Shown: positions 1-7,979, counted from the stretch's first letter. The stretch is DNA of 11,200 nucleotides from GCA-2733415 sp049609325 (GCA_049609325.1 JBMYYK010000044.1:1-11200); one strand, 5' to 3'. Made by a program: numbers and translations. The notes: generated from the sequence alone by a model not told the origin.

Positions 1-1824
1 AAAGTACCCGGTTTGTTTATTGGGCAACATGCTGGTGGTGGTAAAGCTGAACAAATATTTTTAAGAGGATTTGATATTGATCACGGAACAGACATCAACC
101 TAACCGTTGATCAACTTCCGGTAAATATGGTATCACATGCCCATGGGCAAGGTTACGCCGATTTACACTTTGTTATCCCTGAAACTATTGAAAAAATAGA
201 CTTCGGAAAAGGAAGTTACTACGCCAATAAAGGTAATTTTAATACTGCTGGTTATGTGAATTTTAAAACTAAAGACAAATTAAACACGAGTACTGTTCGT
301 CTTGAAGCTGGACAATTTAACACCTATAGACTTTTAGGAATGCTCAATCTTTTGAATCAAAATACGCATCAAGCTTATGTAGCTACCGAGTTTTTATCAT
401 CAGATGGCTATTTTGAAAGTCCACAAAACTTTAACAGATTGAATCTTTTTGGAAAGTACACAGGTGTATTAGACAATCAAGATAAAATTGGAGTAACCTT
501 ATCACATTTTAACAGTAAGTGGGACGCCTCAGGGCAAATACCATTACGTGCAGTAAACAGTGGACAAATATCTACTTTTGGTGCTATTGACGATACCGAA
601 GGAGGTATTACATCTCGTAGTAATGTGCTTGTAAATTATGACAAAACAATAAACCATACTGCTTCACTAAAAAGTCTTGTGTATTTAAGTCGTTATGATT
701 TTGAATTGTATTCTAATTTTACATTTTTCTTAGACGACCCTGGAAATGGTGATCAGATAAAGCAACAAGAACACCGTGTCATATATGGTGCTAAATCAGA
801 ATATAACCAATCATTTTCCACCAATACCATTGACGGTACTTGGCAAGCTGGTATAAGTCTACGTCAAGACCAAAGTAACAACAACGAGCTTTCTCACACA
901 CTAAACAGACGTGAAACTCTTAATCAGATACAACTTGGCGATATTAATGAAACCAACTTTAGTGGATATGTAGGGACTACATTAGATATTAATAAATGGA
1001 CTATTAATCCTGCTATTCGTTTCGATTATTTTGATTTTCAATACACCAATGCGTTAGCCCCTAACTATACGGTTCAAAGTAAAACAAAAAGCATTATTAG
1101 CCCTAAATTAAATCTGCTATACACTCCTTTTAACCACTTACAATTGTATGTAAAAACTGGTAAAGGCTTTCACTCTAATGACACTCGTGTAGTTGTAACC
1201 AATACTACAGAAAACACCTTACCAGCAGCATATAGTGCAGATATCGGTTATATTTGGAAACCAAATTCTAAAATGCTACTTAATATGGCATATTGGTATT
1301 TATTTCTTGAACAAGAGTTTGTTTATATTGGTGATGCAGGCATCGTTGAGCCAAGCGGAAAAACAAAACGTCAAGGTATAGAGTTAAGCTATAGGTACCA
1401 ACCATTCCCATGGTTATATTGGAACTTGGATGCCAATTACACACACGCCAGAGCTATAGACGCTCCAGAACATGAAAACTACATCCCTCTTACACCAGAT
1501 TTTACTTTTGTAAATAGTTTAAATTTCACATTTAATTCTGGAGTTTATGGGAGTATTAAAACCCGTCATATCAATAATAGACCTGCAAACGAAGACAATT
1601 CTATTACCGCGAAAGGTTACACAGTTACTGATGTTAACATGGGCTATAAATGGCGTAATATGAATTTTGGTGTACAAATTCAAAATTTGTTTGACACTAC
1701 CTGGTATGAAACCCAATTTGCCACTGAATCACAACTTGAACACGAAACACAACCTGTAGAAGAAATACATTTTACCCCTGGAACACCTTTTTCCATAAAA
1801 GCTAACATACAATACAACTTCTAA
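1..1824 (+). CDS. TonB-dependent outer-membrane receptor, 5'-truncated
   Basis: The frame is open from base 1 (K-V-P-G-L-F-I-G...), so the true start lies left of the window. About 607 residues remain, ending at a TAA. The first ~85 residues look like the end of a TonB plug domain: VPGLFIGQHAGGGKAEQ, then FLRGFDIDHGTD, a VDQLPVN segment and a stretch ending in GYVNF. The rest is a long run of alternating aromatic/polar strands typical of a 22-strand barrel, closing with ANIQYNF, whose final Phe is the usual barrel-assembly signal. Receptors of this family import a bound ligand across the outer membrane using TonB-ExbB-ExbD energy. The ligand cannot be read from the sequence. The plug is rich in His (GQHAGG, DHGTD, SHAHGQGYADLH), which would suit a metal or metal complex, but that is inference. 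It does not look like SusC, and no susD lies next to it. The missing part should hold the signal peptide, a possible carboxypeptidase-like domain and the TonB box. It converges on folK-dNK with a 49-base gap and no clear hairpin. Confidence 0.9.
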   Translation, partial: KVPGLFIGQHAGGGKAEQIFLRGFDIDHGTDINLTVDQLPVNMVSHAHGQGYADLHFVIPETIEKIDFGKGSYYANKGNFNTAGYVNFKTKDKLNTSTVRLEAGQFNTYRLLGMLNLLNQNTHQAYVATEFLSSDGYFESPQNFNRLNLFGKYTGVLDNQDKIGVTLSHFNSKWDASGQIPLRAVNSGQISTFGAIDDTEGGITSRSNVLVNYDKTINHTASLKSLVYLSRYDFELYSNFTFFLDDPGNGDQIKQQEHRVIYGAKSEYNQSFSTNTIDGTWQAGISLRQDQSNNNELSHTLNRRETLNQIQLGDINETNFSGYVGTTLDINKWTINPAIRFDYFDFQYTNALAPNYTVQSKTKSIISPKLNLLYTPFNHLQLYVKTGKGFHSNDTRVVVTNTTENTLPAAYSADIGYIWKPNSKMLLNMAYWYLFLEQEFVYIGDAGIVEPSGKTKRQGIELSYRYQPFPWLYWNLDANYTHARAIDAPEHENYIPLTPDFTFVNSLNFTFNSGVYGSIKTRHINNRPANEDNSITAKGYTVTDVNMGYKWRNMNFGVQIQNLFDTTWYETQFATESQLEHETQPVEEIHFTPGTPFSIKANIQYNF

Positions 1825-1873
1825 TCTTACATTAATATAACACTAAAAAAGGGTAGCAACTTACATTGATGAA

Positions 1874-3001
1874 TTACTTGCATATTTGTTTTAATACTTC
1901 CAAGTAATCAGCTCTGTTGTTAACAAAATCTAATTCAGAAACGTCAATGATTTTCACGTTTAATTGGGGCTGTGATTTGATGAATTCTACATAGCCTTTA
2001 TTGATATCTTCCAAATAGTCTGGTTGGATATTTTGTTCGTAATCTCGACCACGTTTTTCAATATTTTGCAACAAGCGCTCCGTATTTTGATACAAATACA
2101 CATACACATCTGGCTGCTGCATGTCTTTATAAATCACATTAAAAAACTTACGATATAAGGCAAATTCATCTTCTGGCAAAGTGACTTTGGCAAAGGTCAA
2201 TGATTTAGATATATGGTAATCTGCTACAACAAACTCTTTAAACAAATCATATTGTGCAATATCATCAGACAGCTGTTGGTATCTATCTGCCAAAAAACTC
2301 ATTTCTAAAGGGAACGCAAAACGCGATTGGTCTTCGTAAAATTTTGGTAAAAATGCATTATCAGCAAAACGTTCTAAAATTAACTTCGCATTAAAATCAT
2401 TGGCGATTTTATGCGTTAATGATGTTTTACCACTACCAATATTACCTTCTATGGCTATAAAATTATATGACGACAACAAGTGTTCATCAAACGGGTTGTG
2501 CAAACTAGCATCTATTACAACTATATTTCCTTTGTCATCAGAGTCTTTTAACAGCTGAGCAACGGTTGTATTAAAAATGGGATGAATAACATCTGGAGCT
2601 ATTTCTGATAAGGGTTTCAGTACAAAATTTCTCTTTGACATTTCAGAATGCGGAATAGTCAGTGTTGAGGATTCCACAACAACATCTTCATAAAGCAGCA
2701 CATCAATATCTATACATCTTGCTTCATAGGTGTTTGACGTTTTCTCTTTTCGTCCTAATTGATGCTCAATAGTTTGCAGCTCTCGCAATAACGTTTCTGG
2801 CAATAATTCTGTAGTGACAGCAATACAGCAATTTAAGAAATTTGCAGAATCAAATCCCCAAGATGCTGTTTCATAAACTGAAGAAATTGCAATAGTATTA
2901 CCAATAGTTTCATATAGAGCATCTACAGCGTTTTGTAAATTTTGCAACCTATTGCCTTGGTTTGAACCTAATGAAATGAATATTTTTTGTAACGAATTCA
3001 A
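1874..3001 (-). CDS. folK: Bifunctional HPPK (FolK)-deoxynucleoside kinase fusion
   Basis: This 375-residue protein has two enzymes in one chain. Residues ~6-160 are 6-hydroxymethyl-7,8-dihydropterin pyrophosphokinase, which makes the pterin diphosphate for folate synthesis. Visible marks are SLGSNQGNR (10-18), ETASWG and the HPPK signature YEARCIDIDVLL (92-103), whose two Asp bind Mg; it has YEAR where E. coli-type enzymes have WGPR. Residues ~178-375 are a deoxynucleoside kinase of the dCK/dGK/dAK type: P-loop GNIGSGKT (186-193), FLADRYQQL (236-244, the DR motif) and an Arg-rich lid EKRGRDYEQ (315-323). The second domain would phosphorylate a deoxynucleoside in the cytoplasm. From memory, similar HPPK-deoxyadenosine kinase fusions are known in flavobacteria, so deoxyadenosine is the likeliest substrate, unproven here. 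No ATG occurs between the in-frame upstream stop (3014-3016) and the start of the HPPK fold, and the next in-frame Met is residue 121. TTG at 2999-3001 is therefore the best start. The gene is divergent from sppA. Confidence 0.93.
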   Translation of the reverse strand: MNSLQKIFISLGSNQGNRLQNLQNAVDALYETIGNTIAISSVYETASWGFDSANFLNCCIAVTTELLPETLLRELQTIEHQLGRKEKTSNTYEARCIDIDVLLYEDVVVESSTLTIPHSEMSKRNFVLKPLSEIAPDVIHPIFNTTVAQLLKDSDDKGNIVVIDASLHNPFDEHLLSSYNFIAIEGNIGSGKTSLTHKIANDFNAKLILERFADNAFLPKFYEDQSRFAFPLEMSFLADRYQQLSDDIAQYDLFKEFVVADYHISKSLTFAKVTLPEDEFALYRKFFNVIYKDMQQPDVYVYLYQNTERLLQNIEKRGRDYEQNIQPDYLEDINKGYVEFIKSQPQLNVKIIDVSELDFVNNRADYLEVLKQICK

Positions 3002-3041
3002 TAAAAAACAGACTTACAATTTAACAATTAACCGTAGCCCA

Positions 3042-3049
3042 CAAAGCTA
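3042..3049 (-). promoter_or_regulatory. Candidate promoter -7 element for folK-dNK
   Basis: Read on the minus strand this is TAGCTTTG, an exact match to the Bacteroidota -7 consensus TAnnTTTG, about 40 bases upstream of the TTG start. No clean TTG is found at the expected -33 distance (only a TTT), so the call is moderate. No equally good -7 element was found on the plus strand for the divergent sppA. Confidence 0.45.
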
Positions 3050-3105
3050 CTGAATTTTTAATCTTAAACGCTCTTTTTTAAAGAGTATAACTTAAATAAA
3101 TTATA

Positions 3106-4881
3106 ATGAATTTTTTAAAACGCGTCTTATCAACAGTTGTAGGAATTGGAGTATTTTGCGGCTTGTGTTTCTTTTTTCTAATACTAATTGGTGCTCTAAT
3201 TGGTGGTGACAAAAAAGACAAGATTACAATAGAACCCAACTCAGTTTTAGCTTTAAACTTAGATGAAGATATGCCGGATTACGCCGGAAACTTTGACTAT
3301 GGAGAGCTAAACGAACTATTTAAAGGCTCTAAAAAATATACTGGGCTTTTTAATGTCATTGATGCTATAAATTATGCCGCAACAGATGATAACATTAAAG
3401 GTATTAGTATAGAGAACAACACCTTAAGCGCCGGAATGGCACAAACAAAAGCTTTAAGAGATGCGTTATTAGAGTTTAAAAAGTCTGGAAAATTCATTGT
3501 AGCGTATGGTGATGTTATTGGACAAAAAGATTATTACCTCAACTCTGTTGCTGACGAAATTTATTTAAATCCGGCCGGAGCATTAGATTTTAAAGGTCTT
3601 GCGACCGAAATACTTTACTACAAAGACTTTCAAGAAAAATACGGCTTAAAAATGGAGGTTATCCGTCACGGAAAATACAAAAGTGCCGTAGAACCTTATT
3701 TAGCGCAAGAAATGAGTGAAGCTAATCGTGAGCAAATTTCTGTGTTCCTAAATTCCATTTGGAACGAAATGAAAAAAGAAATTAATACCAGCAGACAAAT
3801 AGATGTGGCGCAACTAGATACCATTGCTGACAATTTACTTGCCCGTAGCCCAAAAATGGCTGTAACAGCTAAACTAATTGACAAGCTTATTTATGTTGAT
3901 GAATTTAACACCATAATAAACCAAAAACTTGGTCTGTCAGATAACGACTCTCATGAACAAGTAGATATCTATGAATATGCGAAATATGCCGCAGGTAAAA
4001 ATCGCATTAAGCAATTTAAAACTGAAGACCACATTGCTGTCATATACGCGCAGGGACAAATCATGTATGGTGAAGGTGATGAAAACGAAATTGGACAAGG
4101 AGTCATTAACCACGCCTTAAAAGTTGCTCGAGAAGATGATGCTATTAAAGCCATCGTTTTAAGAGTAAACTCTCCAGGAGGAAGTGCTTTAGCAAGTGAG
4201 TTAATTTGGAGAGAAATTGAATTGACAAAAGCGGTAAAACCCGTGATTGTGTCTATGGGTAATTTAGCTGCATCCGGAGGATATTATATAGCCTGTAACG
4301 CCAACAAAATTATTGCAGAACCAAGTACCATTACAGGTAGTATTGGAGTATTCGGCACTCTACCTAATGCCCACGATTTTATGAATGACATTGGTATTAA
4401 CGCCGAGCAGGTTACTACAAACAAAAACTCAGTTGACTATAGTGTTTTTGAACCTATGACAGAAGCTCAACGTGCCTTTATAAAAGAAGGTGTGGTAGAC
4501 ATTTACAATTTATTTACACATAGAGTAGCTACAGGTAGAGGAATGACTCAAGATGCGGTAGATGCTATTGCCCAAGGACGTGTTTGGACTGGTGCTGATG
4601 CTTTAAATATAGGTTTAGTAGATGAACTTGGCGGTTTAGATGTTGCTTTACAATACGCTGCAGAAGCTGCAGAACTAGATAACTACAAGCTAAAAGAATT
4701 GCCTGTTTATGACAAAGATTTTGAGAAAATGATAGAAAGTTTTGGTTTATTCCAAACCAAAGAAGACATCTTAAAAGATGAATTAGGAGACTACAATTAC
4801 CGCATTTTAGAAAAAATGAAAACCATTTCTGAAATGGAAGGTACACAAGCCCTACTCCCTTTTGAAATTACTATCAAATAG
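3106..4881 (+). CDS. sppA: Signal peptide peptidase SppA, long 67K type
   Basis: This is a 591-residue inner-membrane serine protease that degrades cleaved signal peptides in the membrane and periplasm. A short basic N-terminus (MNFLKR) leads into one membrane segment at ~8-33. Two tandem peptidase-S49-like domains follow, as in the E. coli-type long form of about 618 residues. The N-terminal half carries the lysine of the dyad in RHGKYKSAVEP (K192, matching E. coli K209 by motif). The C-terminal half carries the nucleophile in RVNSPGGSALASE (S360, matching S409), followed by AASGGYY and the TGSIGV motif. Both catalytic residues are present, so it should be active. The ATG at 3106 is chosen because it begins the signal-anchor. 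The gene stands alone: it is divergent from folK-dNK across a 104-base gap and is followed within 3 bases by a strong terminator hairpin. Confidence 0.96.
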   Translation: MNFLKRVLSTVVGIGVFCGLCFFFLILIGALIGGDKKDKITIEPNSVLALNLDEDMPDYAGNFDYGELNELFKGSKKYTGLFNVIDAINYAATDDNIKGISIENNTLSAGMAQTKALRDALLEFKKSGKFIVAYGDVIGQKDYYLNSVADEIYLNPAGALDFKGLATEILYYKDFQEKYGLKMEVIRHGKYKSAVEPYLAQEMSEANREQISVFLNSIWNEMKKEINTSRQIDVAQLDTIADNLLARSPKMAVTAKLIDKLIYVDEFNTIINQKLGLSDNDSHEQVDIYEYAKYAAGKNRIKQFKTEDHIAVIYAQGQIMYGEGDENEIGQGVINHALKVAREDDAIKAIVLRVNSPGGSALASELIWREIELTKAVKPVIVSMGNLAASGGYYIACNANKIIAEPSTITGSIGVFGTLPNAHDFMNDIGINAEQVTTNKNSVDYSVFEPMTEAQRAFIKEGVVDIYNLFTHRVATGRGMTQDAVDAIAQGRVWTGADALNIGLVDELGGLDVALQYAAEAAELDNYKLKELPVYDKDFEKMIESFGLFQTKEDILKDELGDYNYRILEKMKTISEMEGTQALLPFEITIK

Positions 4882-4883
4882 CA

Positions 4884-4926
4884 CTATAAAAAAACTCCTC
4901 TTGACTAAAGAGGAGTTTTTTTATAG
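4884..4926. terminator. Bidirectional intrinsic terminator between sppA and the sulfatase gene
   Basis: This is a perfect inverted repeat of two 19-base arms (4884-4902 and 4908-4926) around a 5-base loop, GACTA. The core CTCCTCTT/AAGAGGAG is flanked by seven A on the left and seven T on the right, so the transcript of either strand forms a hairpin ending in a U-run. It begins 3 bases after the sppA stop and ends 7 bases from the sulfatase stop, as expected for two converging genes sharing one terminator. Confidence 0.93.
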
Positions 4927-4932
4927 CATCGC

Positions 4933-7539
4933 TTAATCTTTAATCAGCTTATGGGTTTGTTTAAAATCAGTATTCGCACCTGTTATTTCTAACACATATA
5001 CACCGCTCGCTAAATGATCTATAGTAATAAACTCAGGACTTTGATGGTCCTTTAACAATTGCTTTCCTTGAATGTCATATATCACAATGTGGTATTGGAA
5101 GTTAAAATCATTTACCAATCGAACTACCGTAGAACTTGGGTTAGGAATTATTTTAAACACCGGTGAGTCGTGTGCTGACACATCTAACACAAAATCACCA
5201 TCACAATTTTCATCAACACCATTATCTGGTATTTCTTCTGCTAGTGGGTGAATATTTGGATTGGTATCATCACAATCAAAAGCTTCAATAAACCCATCGC
5301 CATCATTATCATCTCCGGAGATTTGAGAACTAGCAAAAGAATTATTTAAGTTTCCTACAAAACAACGTGGCAACTGCGGAAACGTAGATGTGACAACATA
5401 ATAGTATTCAAACACTTCTGTACCGTTAGCCGTTTCTAAAGTAATGTTTGCAGCTATACCATTACACTCATCTAAATCGCCTACACTGGCATCGTATTCA
5501 TAATCATTGGTATACTTACCTGTATATGGTCCGCATGGTTCAGAAATTCCATCACCAGGACGGTCTCCTGCTTTTAGTCTATAACTAGGTTGTAACGCTT
5601 TTATAGTTCCTGATTGATCTGGACCGAACTTATATACAATAGGAAAACCATCTGCGGCCCACCCTACTTGTGTCACTTCTGTAGCTGATGTTGCCGTTGT
5701 AATTCCTGGCTGTTCATGCTCTAAGTACGAAAACATTTCACCGTGGTAATGATACCCATGTGCGTTACTCGTATGCGCAGAGGCACAGTCTAAACTCACA
5801 TAATCACTCCCTTGCCCTTGGTTATTAGTTGGCTCAAACACCCAATCCCAGTTATATTCACTCGTATCTGTATTTAAAAACACAAATGGTAATGCAGGTG
5901 CTGGCGCGATAATTACGCCGTTAAGCGCCACACCAAATGTTGTTAATGGTCTACCGGTGTTAGGATTGATAACACTAGTTATGGTGTTAGTAATTTCAGG
6001 ATCTAAATCCATTTCTAAGTCATGATAACTTTGCTCTGGTGCTTGTGCAGGTGTATTGTAACAATAATCATGATTAGGAAAGTTATTGGTGTATACATGT
6101 CTGTAACTTGCATCATGATACTCGTAATATATACTTGGCTCACTAGACACATCACAACACCCTATATTTGTAAAGTTCAATTCGTCTGTAGGACACGTTG
6201 AACATGCATCTACCGTGACTTCAGTACCATTTAAAATTTGATCTGAGCACGACCAACCGTTACGAATAACTTGAGCTTCTGCACGCAATTGGTTTAATAT
6301 GTATGCCTCTTCATTGGTTAAGAAGTCTTTTAAGTTATAAACCTCTTCCAAATCATTAACAACATTATAAAACTCAACATCGCCATTGCCGTTTTCTATG
6401 AGTTTATACGTTTCATTTCTGATGGCCCAATACTCTACGCCGTTATCAACATAATCAGCATAGATATACGGACGAGTAATACTATTTGGTGTATGCAGAG
6501 CATCAGCCAAACTATAACTGTTATAGATTCCTCCTTCTAAATCGTTTGAAATCAATTCAATGATAGTGGCGTAAATGTCGTTTACTTGAACCAAACCAGT
6601 TTCTAGTTCTCCTTGACGAGTAATCGCATTTCCACTAATAATCATTGGCACACGCAAGCCTCCTTCATACATTGTTCCTTTACCATGATCACCTGCAAAA
6701 AATCTTGACACTCCATTTGGCGTACCATTATCACCTATAAAGATTACAATCGTATTATTACGTGTAGTTTCATCCATATTCCCTAACAGCTCACCAATTT
6801 GATAATCTAAAGATTCAATGGCTGCCAAATATTGCGATCTGCTTCCTGTTAAATCTGGTTGAGAATACGTACCTGGTGGCGGCGTATGAAATGGTGTATG
6901 AGGTGCAATATGCGCAAGCCATAACACCCATGGATCAGATTGATTAGATATCCAATTACTAGATGAATTGGTAAAATGTTCTGTAACATATTCGTTAACC
7001 TGTACTGTTTGACCGTTTTCGTCTATTTTCTCCCAGTCATAATAATCTGAAATTGTACCATCTATAACCCCCTCATAGTAATCTACACCGTGATCATAAG
7101 GATGATTTATGTCTGTAGGATGAGAGATATGCCATTTTCCTATCACGGCTTTAGCATAATTTGTACTTAAGTTGGCATTCAAATAATTGAATATAGACTG
7201 TTGAGTGACATCTAAGTGATCTGGCACATTACGCACACCAGATTTTATACCGTACTTACCACTCATTATTGATGCTCTTGTAGTAGTACATTGAGGAGTT
7301 GCCCATGCATTGATAAACGACACTCCAGTATCTTTTAAGTTTTGAATATTTGGTGTAATTGGCGAACTATTTACCGAAAACCCATAATCGCTTGTATCTA
7401 AAGCATCAATACCTAAATCGTCTGCTACTACAAAAAGAATGTTTGGATTTTGTGCTACAATATCACCACTTGCCATTATACACACCGCTACTAATATTAC
7501 TTGGCAGTATTGCTTTATTGTTTGACTTAGTTTCATCAT
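4933..7539 (-). CDS. Secreted sulfatase-YHYH-MopE motif fusion with T9SS sorting domain
   Basis: The protein has 868 residues. A signal peptide (~1-30, ending DIVAQ) leads into an alkaline-phosphatase-superfamily sulfatase domain (~31-420). Expected active-site residues are visible: D40-D41, C84 and R88 (C-T-T-T-R), K135 and H137 in GKWHIS, H214 in APHTPFH, D270-N271 in IGDNG, and K287 in DHGKG. A linker (~429-475) holds five Cys (C431, C446, C449, C461, C462). A YHYH domain follows (~476-730) with GYHYHG (595-600), GWAADGFPIVYKFG (626-639), DECNG and YVVTSTFPQLPRCFVG. A calcium/MopE-type motif (743-782: DDNDGDGF, DCDDTNP, DNGVDENCDG) precedes a T9SS type A sorting domain (~793-868: NPSS, SGVYVLEI, KLIKD). 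It is probably exported across the outer membrane and held at the cell surface or released. Sulfatases cleave sulfate esters; the substrate is unknown and YHYH function is not established. The third motif position is Thr, not Pro or Ala, so maturation of C84 to formylglycine is uncertain. The ATG at 7539 overlaps the upstream stop; a second ATG follows directly. Confidence 0.93.
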   Translation of the reverse strand: MMKLSQTIKQYCQVILVAVCIMASGDIVAQNPNILFVVADDLGIDALDTSDYGFSVNSSPITPNIQNLKDTGVSFINAWATPQCTTTRASIMSGKYGIKSGVRNVPDHLDVTQQSIFNYLNANLSTNYAKAVIGKWHISHPTDINHPYDHGVDYYEGVIDGTISDYYDWEKIDENGQTVQVNEYVTEHFTNSSSNWISNQSDPWVLWLAHIAPHTPFHTPPPGTYSQPDLTGSRSQYLAAIESLDYQIGELLGNMDETTRNNTIVIFIGDNGTPNGVSRFFAGDHGKGTMYEGGLRVPMIISGNAITRQGELETGLVQVNDIYATIIELISNDLEGGIYNSYSLADALHTPNSITRPYIYADYVDNGVEYWAIRNETYKLIENGNGDVEFYNVVNDLEEVYNLKDFLTNEEAYILNQLRAEAQVIRNGWSCSDQILNGTEVTVDACSTCPTDELNFTNIGCCDVSSEPSIYYEYHDASYRHVYTNNFPNHDYCYNTPAQAPEQSYHDLEMDLDPEITNTITSVINPNTGRPLTTFGVALNGVIIAPAPALPFVFLNTDTSEYNWDWVFEPTNNQGQGSDYVSLDCASAHTSNAHGYHYHGEMFSYLEHEQPGITTATSATEVTQVGWAADGFPIVYKFGPDQSGTIKALQPSYRLKAGDRPGDGISEPCGPYTGKYTNDYEYDASVGDLDECNGIAANITLETANGTEVFEYYYVVTSTFPQLPRCFVGNLNNSFASSQISGDDNDGDGFIEAFDCDDTNPNIHPLAEEIPDNGVDENCDGDFVLDVSAHDSPVFKIIPNPSSTVVRLVNDFNFQYHIVIYDIQGKQLLKDHQSPEFITIDHLASGVYVLEITGANTDFKQTHKLIKD

Positions 7540-7979
7540 TATAATGCTATTGTTAATTCAGGCTTTGTCTTGTTAATTAAAAAATCTCTTACCATACCGT
7601 CAAATCGTAATTCAACAACATTACTTTGCTGGTTATTCACCTCAAATAAAGCGCTATTTTTAATTTGAATGGTAGATATAGTATTAAAATCTCCATCTAC
7701 AGCAATCTTAACGTTTAAATGGTTGTATTTTACCTGAGTGGTTTCTACGTGAAATGAAGCATCTTCTTGGTTTATTTTTAGATGCAAGTGGTGTTCTAAA
7801 TACTTCTGCACAACATTCTTGGCGATGCTTTCTTCTTCAACACCCATCGCTTTAGCAGCATCAGAAGCATCTAAATTAGCCGTTACATACACCTTAGTAG
7901 CTTCTTTAGTAATGGTATAGGTAGCTAAGTTCTCTCCATGGTAAAATAGCGAAACGAATAATAACAAATAAAATTTCAT
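7539..7979 (-). CDS. Small exported DUF6702-like protein, operon partner of the sulfatase
   Basis: The protein has 146 residues with a likely signal peptide (MKFYLLLFVSLFYHGENLA, ~1-19), hence periplasmic or envelope-located. The C-terminal two thirds (YLEHHLHLKIN, then IQIKNSALFEVNNQQSNVVELRF and the ending INKTKPELTIAL) resemble what I recall of Bacteroidota DUF6702 proteins: a K/N-rich beta fold with an LFE...Q.N.V.L pattern. The N-terminal part diverges from that family, lacking its usual His after the signal peptide, so assignment is tentative. No enzymatic motif is visible. Its TAA shares one base with the ATG of the sulfatase gene (TAATG), which implies cotranscription and probably translational coupling, with this gene first. 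A related job, such as helping an exported metalloprotein, is inference only. Confidence 0.75.
   Translation of the reverse strand: MKFYLLLFVSLFYHGENLATYTITKEATKVYVTANLDASDAAKAMGVEEESIAKNVVQKYLEHHLHLKINQEDASFHVETTQVKYNHLNVKIAVDGDFNTISTIQIKNSALFEVNNQQSNVVELRFDGMVRDFLINKTKPELTIAL

Noticed and set aside
1519..1716. 65-residue minus-strand frame inside the TonB receptor
   Set aside because: Shadow of the receptor's barrel-coding sequence; no promoter or conserved motif. The short frames at 3696-3884, 3969-4154, 7359-7544, 9627-9872, 10032-10229 and 10943-11134 are rejected for the same reason.
1825..1873. Terminator between the TonB receptor and folK-dNK
   Set aside because: No inverted repeat with a T-run could be found in this 49-base gap, only a short repeated CTTACATT.
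3071..3085. Small inverted repeat CTCTTT-TTT-AAAGAG upstream of sppA
   Set aside because: Only 6 bp with a 3-base loop in very AT-rich DNA; it could arise by chance and has no T-run suggesting a terminator.
4565..4846. 93-residue minus-strand frame inside sppA
   Set aside because: It is antisense to a well-supported catalytic gene, with composition typical of a shadow frame and no recognisable domain.
1..7539. Polysaccharide utilisation locus (sulfatase plus TonB receptor)
   Set aside because: The receptor does not look like SusC, no SusD, glycoside hydrolase, polysaccharide lyase or two-component sensor is present, and housekeeping genes lie between the two.
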